This document shows positions 1-13,203 of a DNA stretch of 64,000 nt, piece by piece. This DNA comes from Zeugodacus cucurbitae (taxonomy: Eukaryota > Arthropoda > Insecta > Diptera > Tephritidae). The stretch spans positions 48,291,501-48,355,500 of the forward strand of contig NC_071667.1 in NCBI RefSeq assembly GCF_028554725.1. Reading direction: 5' to 3'. The notes beneath the pieces were generated by a model. That model searched no databases and was not told the origin of the DNA. It was given only the letters and a program-made list of their open reading frames with translations. The stretch's first letter is position 1; every line of letters begins with the position of its first letter. Made by a program: the position numbers and the translations under genes.

Positions 1-967
1 GAACATATATTTTACTTTGTTTCGGGAAGATTTGTGAAGTATGGATAATTAATTTAACCTATTGTTTATCCATTGACATTATAGTCCCACCTGACTAAAA
101 TAATAATTTTGTGAATTTGTTGGACATTTCCTCAGTTCTCTGTGACTATTCTAAATTACCTTTAATCAATGCTATGACACCTGCGAATATAGATTCCCTA
201 TTTTACATATTTGCAAGTATTAAAAACATTGCTCATTTGCTGGTTTATAACATATGCTGCTATAGCTTTGAAAGGTATTTTCACGCTTCTGTTAACTTTT
301 CAGTTTGTTGCTATTGACATGAAATTAAAACCAAGATTCAATTGAAACATATACATATATATTTATATAATAATTTTTAGAAATCATTAGATTGAATCAA
401 TATGTCTTTATTTATGCTTTATTTACATAATTGTACTGCGGCAGTAAGCAGGTTTGTTCTCAAATATGTACATGATGTACTTTGAAGTTTAATTCTAGCA
501 TGTCAGTCTTACCTTTTATTTCATTTATCCGCACTTTGCTTGCACCCGATTTTTTTGAATTTTTTAGTAATAACATGTTTCTCAGATTTTTTACATCCAT
601 TTTGACTTTGTCATGAGCTAAAATTATTACTAAGTGGTAAATAAACATTTACCGTTTAGTCATTTAACAATAAAGAAGCAGTGGTGCGTGCACAAACACA
701 CATTATACATATGTGATTCCAAAAAGTTAATGTATTCAAACAAATGCACCGAAATATATATATTACATTAGGAATATATGTATAATGTTTATATAGCTCA
801 AACACACACTCAATCATAGACTAAATATAACTCGATTATTCAGTAGAAATGTCTAAAGCAATATCAAATAAATTGCTAACGCTCCATCTTAGTACAAGAG
901 TATTTTCATTACATGAGTGCTTACAATTTACAAATATTTGAGATTTAAATTTATTATTTGTATATTG
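1..967. other. AT-rich non-coding stretch
   Basis: No gene or recognisable element was found. The open frames here (111-317 +, 460-648 -) are short, AT-driven and lack any motif. Confidence 0.6.
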
Positions 968-1412
968 TATTATTGGCGTTGAAACCGTTTAGCCGGTTAT
1001 AGCCGAATCGATGATAGTCGCTGAATTATATCAATTATATCGTCGTATAACTCATAAATCACCGATCCATCGTCTGAGGTATTCGCCGTTACCAGTGTTT
1101 TGCTTCTGATCCGTCCAGGAAAGACTTTTTGATTGCCTACTCAGTCCAAAGTAGCACCTGTTGACAAGAGTTTGATTTCAAGGCTGACATTGTTGATTAT
1201 GGTTCCAAGACAGACGAAATTATCTATGACTGTCAACAGTAACGTGGTAGCCAAGACGAAAATATGCCGACTATTTGTTTGAAGGGAGATATTTCGTCTT
1301 GTCCTCATTCACCACCAAACCCAGAGCAGAACTAGCAGTGCTATTGTTAAGGCCATTGATATCGATATCGTCCGCATACGCAAAGTGGCTCTTATTATAC
1401 AGGATGAACTTA
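968..1412 (-). mobile_element. Old degenerate LINE fragment (same family as 2123-4172)
   Basis: This block aligns by eye with the 3' half of the LINE at 2123-4172. Shared parts are the terminal segment with a GCGGTTATAGCCGA-like core, the 'cctactcagtcca..gtagcacctgttg' segment, the 'gatatttcgtcttgtcctc' segment and the YADD-encoding area. It carries many substitutions and internal deletions, for instance nearly everything between the 3' end and the C-terminal coding part is missing, and no frame survives. It is the most decayed of three copies in the first 7.5 kb, so the family has been active over a long period. Confidence 0.8.
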
Positions 1413-2122
1413 CTCATCATTTCTTTCAAACGTAGTTAACATTCACTCTAATTCTTATCAGCTTTCTCATTCTAGTTAACTTGTAGGCCCTTCGCTAAAC
1501 TGATGAAACTAAAAATAGTGTTTTCATTAGTAATGATAACATCCCTACTCTAGTACTAATTAAAAGTATCAATGCTCCCAAAGTCACTCACTCCCATTGT
1601 TGGTACTATATGTAAATTAAGTATTTTTCTAGGTACGTAATATATGTAAAGCTCGGTTTATTTGTTTAGAATTTGGCTTTTTGCCTATTATGTGGGTGCG
1701 CGTTTTGTTATGAATTTCCCTTCAAAGTTTTGTTTTACCACCTTCTCGGTAGACATTATTAACGCAAACACATTTTGCTTTTGTTTGTATTTGCACCTTT
1801 CTGTTATCTTTCTTACCTATAGTCATTGACTATTTTTGCTAGTTTCATCTCTTCGTGTAACAAACTCGTATCTGTGAATGTTGTAAACTGCTTTCGTAGA
1901 ATCTTCTATGCCCCATGGTTACTTGTTCATTTTAATTTTCACGAAGTAACTAAAATAATAGAACAGTTTTCAAAATTAGTATGTGACCTGCATATTACAT
2001 ATGTAAATATGTATATGTGTTTATCAATTATCTGGCGACTTTAGTATTCAGTCCCATTGAGAGTGAAATGAAACATCAAAGACAATCATATTACCAAAGG
2101 ATTTTACTTATATTATAATATT
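1413..2122. other. AT-rich non-coding stretch
   Basis: No gene was recognised. The last 8 bases (2115-2122, ATAATATT) recur at 4173-4180 and are the candidate left target-site duplication of the LINE that follows. Confidence 0.5.
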
Positions 2123-4172
2123 CTTCTTCTTAACTGGCGTAGAAAACGCTTACGCGGTTATAGCCGAGTCCACAACAGTGCGCCACGCATCTCTCCTTTT
2201 GGCGGTTTGGCGCCAATTGGTAATACCAAGTGAAGACAGGTCCTTCTCCACCTGGTCCTTCCACCGGAGTGGAGGTCTCCCTCTTCCTCGGCTTCCACCA
2301 GCGGGTACTGCATCGAAAACTTTCAGAGCTGGGGCACTTTCATCCATTCGAACAACATGACCCAGCCAACGTAGCCGCTGTCTTTTTATTCGCTGGACTA
2401 TGTCTATGTCGTCGAACAACACATACAGCTCATCATTCCATCTTCTGCGGTATTCGCCGTTGCCAATGTTTAAGGGACCGTAAATCTTCCGCAAAACCTT
2501 TCTCTCGAAAACTCCTAGTGCCGTCTCATCGGATGTTGACACCGTCCACGCTTCTGCACCATAAAGTAGGACGGGAATGATGAGGGACTTGTAGAGTTTA
2601 GTTTTTGTTCGTCGAGAGAGGACTTTACTTTTCAATTGCCTACTCAGTCCATAGTAGCACCTGTTGGCAAGAGTGATTCTGCGTTGGATTTCAAGGCTGA
2701 CATTATTATCGGTGTTAATGTTGGTTCCTAGGTATACGAAATTATCTACAACTTCAAAGTTATGACTGTCAACAGTGACGTGGGAGCCAAGACGCGAATG
2801 CGCTGACTGTTTGTTTGATGACAGGAGATATTTCGTCTTGTCCTCGTTCACCACCAGACCCATTCGCTTCGCTTCCTTATCCAGGCGGGAAAAAGCAGAA
2901 CTAACGGCGCGGGTGTTGTTTCCGATGATATCAATATCATCGGCGTACGCCAGGAGCTGTACACTCTTGTAGAAGATTGTACCTTCTCTATTTAGCTCTG
3001 CAGCTCTTATAATTTTCTCCAGCACCAAGTTAAAGAAGTCGCACGATAGCGAGTCACCTTGTCTGAAACCTCGTTTGGTATCGAACGGCTCGGAGAGGTC
3101 CTTCCCGATCCTGACGGAGCTTTTTGTGTTGCTCAACGTCAACTTACACAGCCGTATTAGTTTTGCGGGGATACCAAATTCAGACATCGCGGCATAAAGG
3201 CAGCTCCTTTTCGTGCTGTCGAAAGCAGCTTTAAAGTCGACAAATAGATGGTGTGTGTCGATCCTTTTTTCACGGGTCTTCTCCAAGATTTGGCGCATGG
3301 TGAATATCTGGTCAGTTGTTGATTTTCTAGGTCTAAAGCCACACTGATAAGGTCCAATCAGTTTGTTGACGGTGGGCTTTAGTCTTTCACACAGTACGCT
3401 CGATAGAACCTTATAAGCGATGTTAAGGAGGCTTATCCCACGATAGTTGGCGCAGATTGTGGGGTCTCCCTTTTTGTGGATTGGGCAGAGTACACTGAGA
3501 TTCCAATCGTCGGGCATGCTTTCTTCCGACCATATTTCGCAAAGAAGCTGATGCATGCACCTTATCAGCTCTTCGCCGCCGTATTTGAATAGCTCGGCCG
3601 GCAATCCATCGGCCCCCGCCGCCTTGTTGTTCTTCAAGCGGGTAATTGCTATTCTAATTTCTTCACGGTCGGGCAATGGAACATCTGTTCAATCGTCGTC
3701 GATTGGGGAATCGGGTTCGCCATCTCCTGGTGTTGTACTTTCACTGCCATTCAGCAGGCTGGAGAAGTGTTCCCTCCACAAACACAGTATACTCTGGTCA
3801 TCAACCACTAGATCACCGCTGGGGGTCCTACAGGAGTGTGCTCCGGTCTTGAAACCTTCAGTTAGTCGCCGGATCTTTTCGTAAAATTTTCGAGCATTAC
3901 CCCTGTCGGCCAGCTTGTCAAGCTCTTCATACTCACGCATTTCTGCCTCTTTCTTTCTTTTTCTGCAAATGCGTCTCGCTTCCCTCTTCAGCTCTCGGTA
4001 TCTTTCCCATCCCGCTCGTGTTGCGGTCGATCGCAACATTGCGAGGTAGGCAGTCTGTTTTCTCTCCACTGCGAGACGACAATCCTCATCATACCAGCTG
4101 TTTTTTTGGCTTTTCCGAAAGCCAATGGTTTCGGTTGCAGCTGTACGTAAGGAGTTTGATATGCCGTCCCAC
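2123..4172 (-). mobile_element. 5'-truncated non-LTR retrotransposon (LINE, probably RTE-type)
   Basis: This is a LINE insertion read on the minus strand. It encodes the end of the linker, a complete reverse transcriptase and the C-terminal domain, but the upstream endonuclease domain is absent, as usual after incomplete reverse transcription. ATAATATT occurs directly at both edges (2115-2122 and 4173-4180), a plausible target-site duplication that fixes the ends. The 3' end carries a short GAA-rich run. RTE-type assignment is inferred from the domain pattern (RLRWLGHV and GRPPLRWKD C-terminal signatures) and is not certain. The element is the youngest of three copies in this window. Confidence 0.85.
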
Positions 4173-4174
4173 AT
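2150..4174 (-). pseudogene. LINE reverse transcriptase ORF with one in-frame stop
   Basis: The reading frame is open from 4174 down to 2150 except for one TGA at 3689-3691. The upstream part is 161 codons; after the TGA come 4 sense codons and then the 508-residue segment ending at 2150. Visible motifs in the long part are AGADGLPAELFK, NYRGISLLNIAYKVLSS, QCGFRPRKSTTDQI, LFVDFKAAFDS (first catalytic Asp), GFRQGDSLSCDFFNLVLE, AYADDIDII (catalytic YADD) and VVNEDKTKYLL, followed by RLRWLGHVVRM and GRPPLRWKDQV in the C-terminal region. The apparent ATG at 4174 spans the truncation point and uses flanking bases, so it is not a genuine start. The protein would reverse-transcribe the element RNA at a nicked target. 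Lacking the endonuclease and carrying the stop, this copy should be inactive. Confidence 0.85.
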
Positions 4175-4243
4175 AATATTAATACAATATAAATTAAAAG
4201 CAACTATTATGTGTTACTGTCAGTTCTTTTCAATAAAATTGAA

Positions 4244-5573
4244 AAATAACAAGTAAGGAAAGGCTAAATTCGGGTGCAACCGAACATTTTATACTCTCGC
4301 AATTTATTGAAGAAATTTAACCAATACATATATGCGGAATAAAGCTCACCGTATTTTTGAAAAACCTGTAATTAGGTATATGGGAGCTAGGAGAAGATAC
4401 TTTTGAAAAACCTACGATGAGGTATATGGAAATGTTATGACCCGATTTTAATAATTTTTGGAACAGAAACACACTATTAGAAGAAAACAATTTCCTCTGA
4501 ATTAAATTGAGATATCTGAGAGATTTACCCATATTTTCGGTTAAAATTTATCCTTAGGCGCTGAGTTCAACATGTTCGATATCTGGGGCCTTGAAAAGTT
4601 ATGGTCAGTTTTCGACAATTTTTTCACAAGTGAAGCCAGAGATGATATGCACTAATTGTGTAAAGTTTTATTCCGCTATCTTCATTGGTTCCTTATGTTT
4701 ACATTATAAAGTGAAGGAATAAGATGGATTTCAAAATTGAGTTATAAGGAAAGTAGTAGTGGTTGTGAACCGATTTCGCCCATTTTTTGTCCGTGTTATC
4801 AGGGTGTCAAGAAAATATTATATACCGAATTTCATTCGAATCGGTCGAGTAGTTCCTGAGATATGGTTTTTGATCCATAAGTGGGCGATGCCACGCCCAT
4901 TTTCCATTTTGTAAAAAAATCTGAGTACAGCTCCCTTCTGCTATTTAGTTAACCCACTTTTAGTAATTTTCAACCTAACCTTTGTATGGGAGGTGGGCGT
5001 GGTTATTATCCGATTTCAACTATTTTCATGGTGTGTTTTGGGGGCACGTAAGAAAACAGACTGCAGAAAGTTTGGTTTATATAGCTTTATTAGTTTGCGA
5101 GTTAAATACAAATAACCGACTTGTGGGCGGGGCCACGCCCACTTCCCCAAAAAAATTACATCCACATATGCCCCCTGCTAGTGCGATCCTTTGTTCCAAA
5201 TTTTAATTTTATATCTTCATTTATGGCTTAGTTATGACACTTTATGTGTTTTTGGTTTTCGCCATTTTGTGGGCGTGGCAATGGTCTGATTCTGCCCATT
5301 TTCGAACTTGATCTTCTTATGGTGCCGAGGAATATTTGTGCCAAGTTTCGTCAAGATATCTTAATTTTTACTCAAGTTACAGCTTGCACAGACGGACAGA
5401 CGGACAGACGGACGGACAGACAGACATCCGGATTTCAAATCTACTCGTCATCCTGATCACTTTGGTATATATGACTCTATATCTAACTCTTTTAGTTTTA
5501 GGTGTTACAAACAACCGTTATGTGAACAAAACTATAATACTCTCGTAGCAACTTTTGTTGCGATAGTATAAAA
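4244..5573 (-). mobile_element. HINE/DINE-1-like non-autonomous element, copy A1
   Basis: This is the most complete plus-oriented-in-window copy of a repeat found at least ten times here. Read on the minus strand it starts with a subterminal TTTATACTCTCGCAA-like motif, continues into a (GACGGACA)n-type minisatellite, then a block rich in GGGCGTGGC boxes, then the inverse motif TTGCGAGAGTATA. It ends with a GTTCGG..CCGAAC stem-loop (diverged in this copy) and a CCTTTCCTTACTTG tail. That order of subterminal inverted repeats, central tandem repeat and 3' hairpin is the architecture of DINE-1/HINE elements, which depend on Helitron/Helentron enzymes. Short open frames inside are composition artefacts. 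Confidence 0.7.
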
Positions 5574-5950
5574 ATAACTATCTCTCTATTAGTATTTTCA
5601 TAGGATAAAACACTCTTAGCTCAAGTGTCCAACGCATTGTTTTGCAAAGTTCTCTTAACTCAACTCCGAAGGCATATTACAACTATGCTGTTTGTTTATT
5701 TTATGCCCACCGTTTTGTAAACAAGAAATCTGAAATAGATGCTTTTATATAATTTCTTCATGATAATCTCCATTATATGTATACCATTAATCCTATATAT
5801 AGTATTGCATGAGTGTTCTTTTAGAATTGCGTACTTATGCTTTGACTGTTAAAGGAATTGGCATATTTGCGTCCATTTTTGTAAACATCTCTAGGCAGAA
5901 GGCCAAGATTTAGGTCAGAACTGCGTGCTGTCCGTTTCATAAATTCTATA
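5574..5950 (-). repeat. Spacer containing dispersed repeat C (copy 1)
   Basis: Positions about 5605-5715, read on the minus strand, match about 24262-24385 on the plus strand. Shared landmarks are an AAACGGTGGGCAT segment, a CTTGTAATAT/GTTGTAATAT segment and AGTTAAGAGAACT, in the same order and spacing. The family is not recognised and no coding frame is visible. Confidence 0.5.
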
Positions 5951-6562
5951 TTTTTATACTCTCGCCACAAAAGTTGCTAAAGAGAGTATTATTTATAGTA
6001 GTTTTGTTCACATAACGGTTGTTTGTAACACCTAAATCTAAAAGAGTTAGATATAGAGTCATATATACCAAAGTGATCAGGGTGACGAGTAGATTTGAAA
6101 TCCGGATGTCTGTCCGTCCGTCCGTCTGTCCGTCTGTCCGTCTGTGCACCATAAGAAGATCAAGTTCGAAAATGGGCAGAATCGGACCATTGCCACGCCA
6201 ACAAAATGGCGAAAACCAAAAACACATAAAGTGTCATAACTAAGCCATAAATGAAGATACAAAAGTAAAATTTGGAATAAAGGATCGCACTAGGAGGGGG
6301 CATATTTGGACAGTCTGTTCTCTTACATGCCCCACCACACACCATGAAAATAGTTGAAATCGGATAATAACCACGCCCACCTCCCATACAAAGGTTAGGT
6401 TCAAAATTACTAAAAGTGGGTTAACTAAATAGAAGAAGGGAGCTGTACTCAGATTTTTTTACAAAATGGAAAATGGGCGTGGCATCGCCCACTTATGGGT
6501 CAAAAACCATATCATCAGGAACTACTCGACCGATTCGAATGAAATTCGGTATATAATATTTT
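5951..6562 (+). mobile_element. HINE-like element, copy A2 (partial)
   Basis: This is a copy in the opposite orientation to A1, starting with TATACTCTCGCCAC and followed by the tgtccgtc minisatellite at about 6110-6145. It stops near 6562, before the distal part with the stem-loop, so it is truncated. A1 and A2 form a large imperfect inverted repeat with about 0.4 kb between them. Confidence 0.75.
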
Positions 6563-6629
6563 GCTTCTACTAAGCTTTGACAAATTTTGAAAAATGGTAT
6601 TTAAGAGTCATTGCAGATTAATTTTATTG

Positions 6630-7430
6630 TGTGTATGTGATTGGCGGTGCAACCTTCGCAGTTCAGCGCCAGTTGGAGATCCCAAGTGTAACCAGGTGGC
6701 TCTCCACCTGGTCCCTCCAACGGAGTTTAGGCCCTCCCCTTCCTCGGCTTCCTCCAGCTGGTACTGCATCGAACACTTTCAGGGCTGGAGTGTTTTCGTC
6801 TATTCGGACAACATGACCTAGCCAGCGTAGCCGCTGTCTTTTTATTCGCTGGACTATGTCAATGTCGCAAGCAACTCGTACAGCTCATCCTTCCATCGTC
6901 TGCGGTATTCGCCGTTGCTTATGTTCTGAGGACCATAAATCTTGCACAAAATTTTCCTCTCGAAAACTCCTAGTGTCGTCTCATCTGATGTTGACATCGT
7001 CCAATCTTCTGCACCATAAAGCAGGAGGGGAATGATAAGCGACTTGTAGAGTTTGATTTTGGTTCGTCGAGAGAGAACTTTACTTTTCAATTGCCTACTC
7101 AGTCCAAAGTAGCACCTGTTGGCAAGAGTGATTCTGCGCTGGATTTCGAGGCTGACATTGTTGGTGTTGTTGATGCTGCTGATGCTTCAATGTTATGACT
7201 ATCAACAGTGACGTGGGAGCCAAGACGCGAATGCGCTGACTGTTTGTTTGATAACAGGAGATATTTCGTCTTGTCTTCCTTCACCACCAGACCCATTCGC
7301 TTCGCTTCCTTATCCAGGCGGGAAAAAGCAGAACTAACGGTGCGGTTGTTGCTTCCGATGATATCAATATCATCGGCGTACTCTTATAGAAGATTGCACC
7401 TTCTCTATTTAGCTCTGCAGCTCGTATTGT
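6630..7430 (-). mobile_element. LINE fragment, second copy
   Basis: This region is collinear with the 3' two-fifths of the LINE at 2123-4172. The C-terminal RT-distal frame survives over 6854-7090 (SRRTKIKLYKSLIIPLLLYG and EYRRRWKDELYELL are visible) and over 7099-7296 in another frame (MGLVVKEDKTKYLLLSNKQS). Frameshifts and deletions separate these segments, and part of the catalytic core and everything upstream is missing. It is intermediate in decay between the 968-1412 and 2123-4172 copies. Confidence 0.85.
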
Positions 7431-10400
7431 TTTTATTATTTGTGTAGATTATAAAAATAAGATAACGTATTTTTCTTCAAGCATATCCATTAGGCACAGG
7501 ATATATTTATTTATATATATGTACATATAATGATGCTTAAATAATTTAATAAGTTTAACATTTTTTTCACATCCACCATTAACGAAAAATAAATATTAAG
7601 AGATTTCTACAAAACATATTAGTGTTTCGAATTTCATAACACCTTTAGTAACTCTTTATTCAGGAAACAAAAAATAACTGAATCAGAACTTTCAAAAATT
7701 ACACTATACTTGGAATTTCTTATATGTATATTAGATTGACACACTTACATACACTCACATATTGTCGTAACACTTTTGTGGAAAGAGTTGTAAAATAAAA
7801 CATCCTAAAGAGAGATATACATGTGCTCATATATATGACCTCATTACTCATACGACATGTATAGCCCGTATAATGTAGAACTTTCATGTGTAGCGACTAC
7901 TAGGTAAACATTATTTCTGAAAACGGACACTTTTTAAATATATGTCATGACCACAACTTTGACACACACACGGACATTTTGTACGTTGGATGCATGTGTG
8001 AGCTTTAAAAACCAGAGAATGCTCTTTAATTATACTTAAAACCAAACTAGTTGAAAGCTAAAACAGAATACATATTGCGCTAGTATCATTAAATCTTGTT
8101 CCCGGTAAGTTGTATTAGTACAAGTAAATAAGGAAGCCTGTCAAATTAATTAGCATTGTTATTAATTTCGTTATGTAATGATAAGGCATAGTGTCGAAAG
8201 TCAAAATTTGAAGTAAAATAATATTTCTACAGAAACCCATGTGTAGTAGGGTTGGCGTTAATTATTTTTCACATGGAAAGAAGAATCTTCTTGCAAGCAT
8301 TGTGAATGGGAATTATAGTAATTTTTTTATTAATACAACTAAACAGTATGATGCTGCTCAGTAACGGGTTGAATTCAAGCTTAGAATATTTGCATTAAAT
8401 ATATTTGAAACTAAATATTTTCAATGTTAAAATTTTACTAACACAGAATCAATTTATGTTTACGTTACCAACTGCAACAACTTAACCTCACAGCATGCGA
8501 ACACGATTTGCATTTAATTTAAAGTTTTTAATGAAGCCTGTGGTTATGGATGTTAATGAGTGGGACACGCACAAACAAAAAGGCAAACCTTCTGTTGGTT
8601 AATTTATTGAAGTCTACTTTTATATATGATGTTTATGAAAAATTAGTAAAAAAAATGGTTGTAAATAAAGGGATAAAAATATTATTTATGCTAGTATTAA
8701 GGTACTCGTTAGAAGACAGCGAAAAGAAAACATTTCTATAAACTCAGCTATACCATTTTTCCACTCTAAATATCTCTTTATGCTCACTATTACTTCTTTT
8801 AAGACACAAATGTGTTGAAGGATAATTTTCTTTATAAACACTTTCCGGCATAGTTTTGACTTTATGTCATACACATTTGAACAGTTGTTAGTGGTTTAAT
8901 AAACGATATTAAATGTATTTGTATAGTAACTGTTAACGAATACGCGGTGTGGGCAAACAAAAACTAAAATATTCTAATTGTTCTGAGTAAAGTTAGCTCA
9001 GGAAATAAGATAAGTTTCCGACTAAAGTTCGCATGTAACAAATTGTTTTGTTGGTTGAACTTTCGCATGATTTATATAAAACCTTCATGCATGGGTAATG
9101 TTAAGCTTTATAGTATATTTCAGCGAGAAAGTAGATATAAATATTTCACTTTGTTGAGCTATATGCGTCGTGTTCCAAGAACGAGCGGGGTTATTTTCTT
9201 AAACATGGCATTTAAAATATACCCATGTTAAGGTGTAGTACCATCTATCTATGTAATAACTTAAAAGTAGTGGTCACCATTGCATATGTATGGGATGATA
9301 GTCAAATAGAGTAAAAGTAAAATTGAATATGCATAAAGTAAAAATATTCATTCGTCAGTATATTAATAGAAATCATTATGCTGAAAGCATAATTGAAACT
9401 CCTTTTGGTTCGTGTACATCTTCCGCGGGATAAAAGAATACGAATTTATAACTCAGTGTCGTTTTTGAAGAATTTGTTCAATGCTATTTTATTAACGGTA
9501 ATTTCTGTTGAATTCTGTTGAATTCCAATTTTCAACTGCAAATAAATCAGCTAAATTTCCATATTATTACGTGCCAGGTGAATGTGCTATAAATAGTGGC
9601 ATTTTGATGAAGCGACCAATACTGGAAACAATTTGTTATGACTGCCTCTTTGATTGAGCTAATAAATCTGCTCGACCGGTTAACAGTAGCAGTAGCAGTA
9701 TTCATAGCAGAATAAGTGTTAGAATGATTTGTGGACGCCTTTATGCATAGTCTGGGCTTAAGTTATTGCTTTTGACTTAATTTTTGCTAAATGTAGTTTG
9801 GCATTTAATATTGATTTACTCAATAATCTAATGAATACTAAAGAGAAACTAATGGGTATTATAACATTAATATTTTAACCGTCTAGAGCGACAAAAGTAA
9901 TGATATAATACCATATTGGAGTCATAATTTTATGATAATCAAGATGGTTGCTGTAAAAAAAATAATTTTCATGTTATCGAAAAAAATATTTTTTTACGAT
10001 ATGGTTGCCAATTTTATTATTGATGATTGGAGTCCATTTTCGTCTATCCAAAGTCAATGGTCATAAGTTTGATTCCTAGTTACATGCATTTCAAGAAAGG
10101 TTTTTTATGGCAATGTCTCTATTATCTATCGTATAAAAGATAGAGTCCTCTAAATTCGGAAGTATAACTGAATAATAGCAGACTACTTTATGTACTATTA
10201 TAATATTTAAATATGCTCAATTAACTTAATTGCTTGTAATAAAATATCACGTAAAACATAGTAGAAATTTCCATGGAAATATGATATACCTTAAATAATA
10301 TTTCTGTTCTGAGAATTCAGTATAGATACAAGACGTTGTCACAACCAACATATTAATGAACATAGGTATGTACCATACAATTGTACTTGCAGGATTGCAT

Positions 10401-12908
10401 CATAAGATAATTTATGAACACAATGAAATCGACACTTTATTTTTTATTTTTTGAATCAACTCCAAAAAACTTGATCGTTAGATTAAAAATGCCAATTTAC
10501 GAGCAGCTGAGGTTTTAGCGATACGTTCCCAAGCAAGCAGTACTGAACTTTTATGTGTGGAAATTGTGGTAAGAAGTAAAAAAATTAAATGACCGATTCG
10601 TGTGAAAATAAAAACAAATCGAGAAAATGTCCCGTGGGCACAATAAATGCATGAAACAACGCAATACAATGCCGCCAATACGAAATTTGTGGGAGTGAGT
10701 TGTCCTAATAGTAGAAATTTACTCTCCTATTGAACAAAGCTGGCTGCATGTGAGTGATGGATTCTGACGCTCCATAAGTTGATATTAGTTTTCCAGGGGA
10801 GAATAGCTCATAGTAGATGTTTCCTCTCAATCCCATCAAACTCAAATTATATTCAAGTAGTTTGTTAGTAAAACAACTTATAATAATACTTAGGCACCGT
10901 ACAATGTATTAAAATATTTTTAAACTTATTTTGTTTTCTTCGTGATTTAATTATTATTTTATAATCTTGCTGAAGAATTTAATAAATATATTGATGCACA
11001 TGTTCATACCACTGAATTGTAATTTTTTCTCTTCCAATAACAAGTTTTACTATTTTAACTCAGAAGAACTAGGTTCTGATTAAGATAAGATAGAATAAGA
11101 TAGATAGAATGGCAATTGCATTTGGAAGATTTTTGAGATCGCAAAACTTTAATAAATAACTAATTTTATTTTGGTATATACTTATATTATATTTTTTATT
11201 TAAGTGACGCACGTAATGCACGTAAGTATATATTAACACTTATTCCAAGTACAAATACCTTATATCGGTAAAGCATTCGATAATAATCAAGACTTGCATA
11301 ACACTCTTTTCTTGCTTAGCTAAATATTATAGCCATTTTGTTTCTTAAAAACAAACATTACCTGTCATAGAAATTAGTAGGAATCTGAAATACGTGCGAA
11401 TCACACGGCATTCACATTTTATAAAGCAATCAATCAAACGAATGGCGCATTAATTCTGATTTGAGTGAAAGCAGCAAATGGGGACAAAGCTAAACTTTGT
11501 GACTAACGACGGTAGTTACCAAATCGTGCACATACGCATATTCATCAATCAATTGCGTAGCTATCGGTGAAAACACATTTATAATCTGAAGTGCGACAAA
11601 AGGTGGTCATTTATAAGAGTTCATAGAAGATGAACAACATTATTTTAAACCCTTTTTTTAGTGGTTTTCTGAATAATACGATCATATATTCGTATGGCCT
11701 TAATCGTATATTCAACTATCCTCCAATATGAGAGAATAGCATACACTATTTCAAATTAAATTAATATTTATATCCTATATATTTAATACGGGGTGTATCA
11801 TAAAATTATAGAACTCGGCAAAATAAAAAAGAAAATATAAACATACATATTTACTTTACAGTTAATTAACAGATATTGTATATTGTGTGAAGCAAATAAA
11901 ATAATTATTGAGTATAACCATTATGAAGTAGTATTAAATAACCAACGCTTAAGTAGCAATGGTAGACCGCAATATGCATTTAATTAATAATGTGTTGCTC
12001 AGAATCATAATCAATAACTCTTAGTTTTAGAAAACATTACTTGAAACCAAAATACAATCAATTTTATGTAGCTGTCAAAAGCGCAAATATTTGTGTGCAC
12101 AACCGCCAAAATAACAACAAAAAATCACTGTACGTTGTTATCAACATTAAATCAAATTTACATTTTAATTTTAATATTCGATAAGGTAGGAACAAATATT
12201 GTTTCTTTCAGTGGAATTTAGGTCACTATATGCAAGAATGTGTGCCATGGCGTATACGTGACAAATCATGCATCTCGAAACACAATCAAACGTATGTATG
12301 AAAAAAGTGGCATTGATGAAAATGGTGATTCTGAAAATAATATGAAGTAAAGAAATCAACAAACGTATACACATTCATTATTGCAAATGAATTTACATAT
12401 ATGTGGAAGATCGTATTAGAGGCTCCTCCCTAAATAACTTTTTATCGAAAATTAGTATTATACATGTAAACCAAAGATAACAATAAATTATTGAGTCTGA
12501 AAACTTTAATATTTAATATAAAAACGATTTTAAATAATTAAGACACGTATTGGAGCATTTGAATATAAAAGGTCTAGTAAAGATAATCAAAAAATTAATC
12601 ATTAATTTTAAGATAAGATATAAGAGACTTTAATTTTTACATCGTTTTTTCTAGTCGGAATACTTAGACATGCTTTCAAATGTATGTTAGTAGTATTGGA
12701 GATAAATATTCTATATATAAAAGTTATCATTTAATATGCGCACCCAAATGGGCATAAGTTAAACTCTTTTCTTTCTTTTGCTTGAGTATTCCCACAGACA
12801 AATAATCAGTTGTGCATCTGTTGTGAACTTTGGCAATTCTTATTAAATCAGAGAATATATGAGAACATGCTACAAATAAGAAATGCTGTAATTTTATTTG
12901 TATTGAAT

Positions 12909-12922
12909 ACACACACACACAC
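12909..12922. repeat. (AC)7 microsatellite
   Basis: An uninterrupted run of seven AC dinucleotides. Confidence 0.9.
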
Positions 12923-13173
12923 TAATTCTAACATTGCCCATCTGAACTGAAACTACACAATATACATGTGTGTTCACACATTGTTTAAACGTTTATTTAT
13001 ATATATAGCTAGATTATTCTTTTTACTAATTATAACAAACCACCACAGCCTTATAATGATTATGAAGCTTTTACTTGACTTGACTTGCTTCTGCTTATGT
13101 TATGTTAATACTAAAGTCCAAATAAAATAAAATGAAAGTTTCTTATGTATCGGCAGGATTTGAGTTGCTAGTT

Positions 13174-13203
13174 GAAGGTGGAGGGTGGAGGGTGGAAGGT
13201 GGA
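13174..13203 (+). repeat. Purine-rich GGTGGAG minisatellite
   Basis: About four copies of a 7-base unit of the GAAGGTG/GAGGGTG type occur in tandem. The G-runs on one strand could allow a two-to-three-tier G-quadruplex. No gene is nearby. Confidence 0.75.

Noticed and set aside
2178..2972. Plus-strand frames opposite the LINE (2178-2360, 2230-2580, 2775-2972)
   Set aside because: Antisense shadows of the reverse transcriptase frame.
5244..5548. Open frames such as MCFWFSPFCGRGNG.. and MCQVSSRYLNFY.. that recur in several places
   Set aside because: They recur only because the HINE-like repeat recurs, on both strands and with repeat-driven RRTDGQTD tracts. There is no conserved start and no domain.
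12909..12922. Possible CRISPR-like or array structure among short repeats
   Set aside because: Only simple microsatellites. This is a eukaryotic genome and there is no repeat-spacer pattern.
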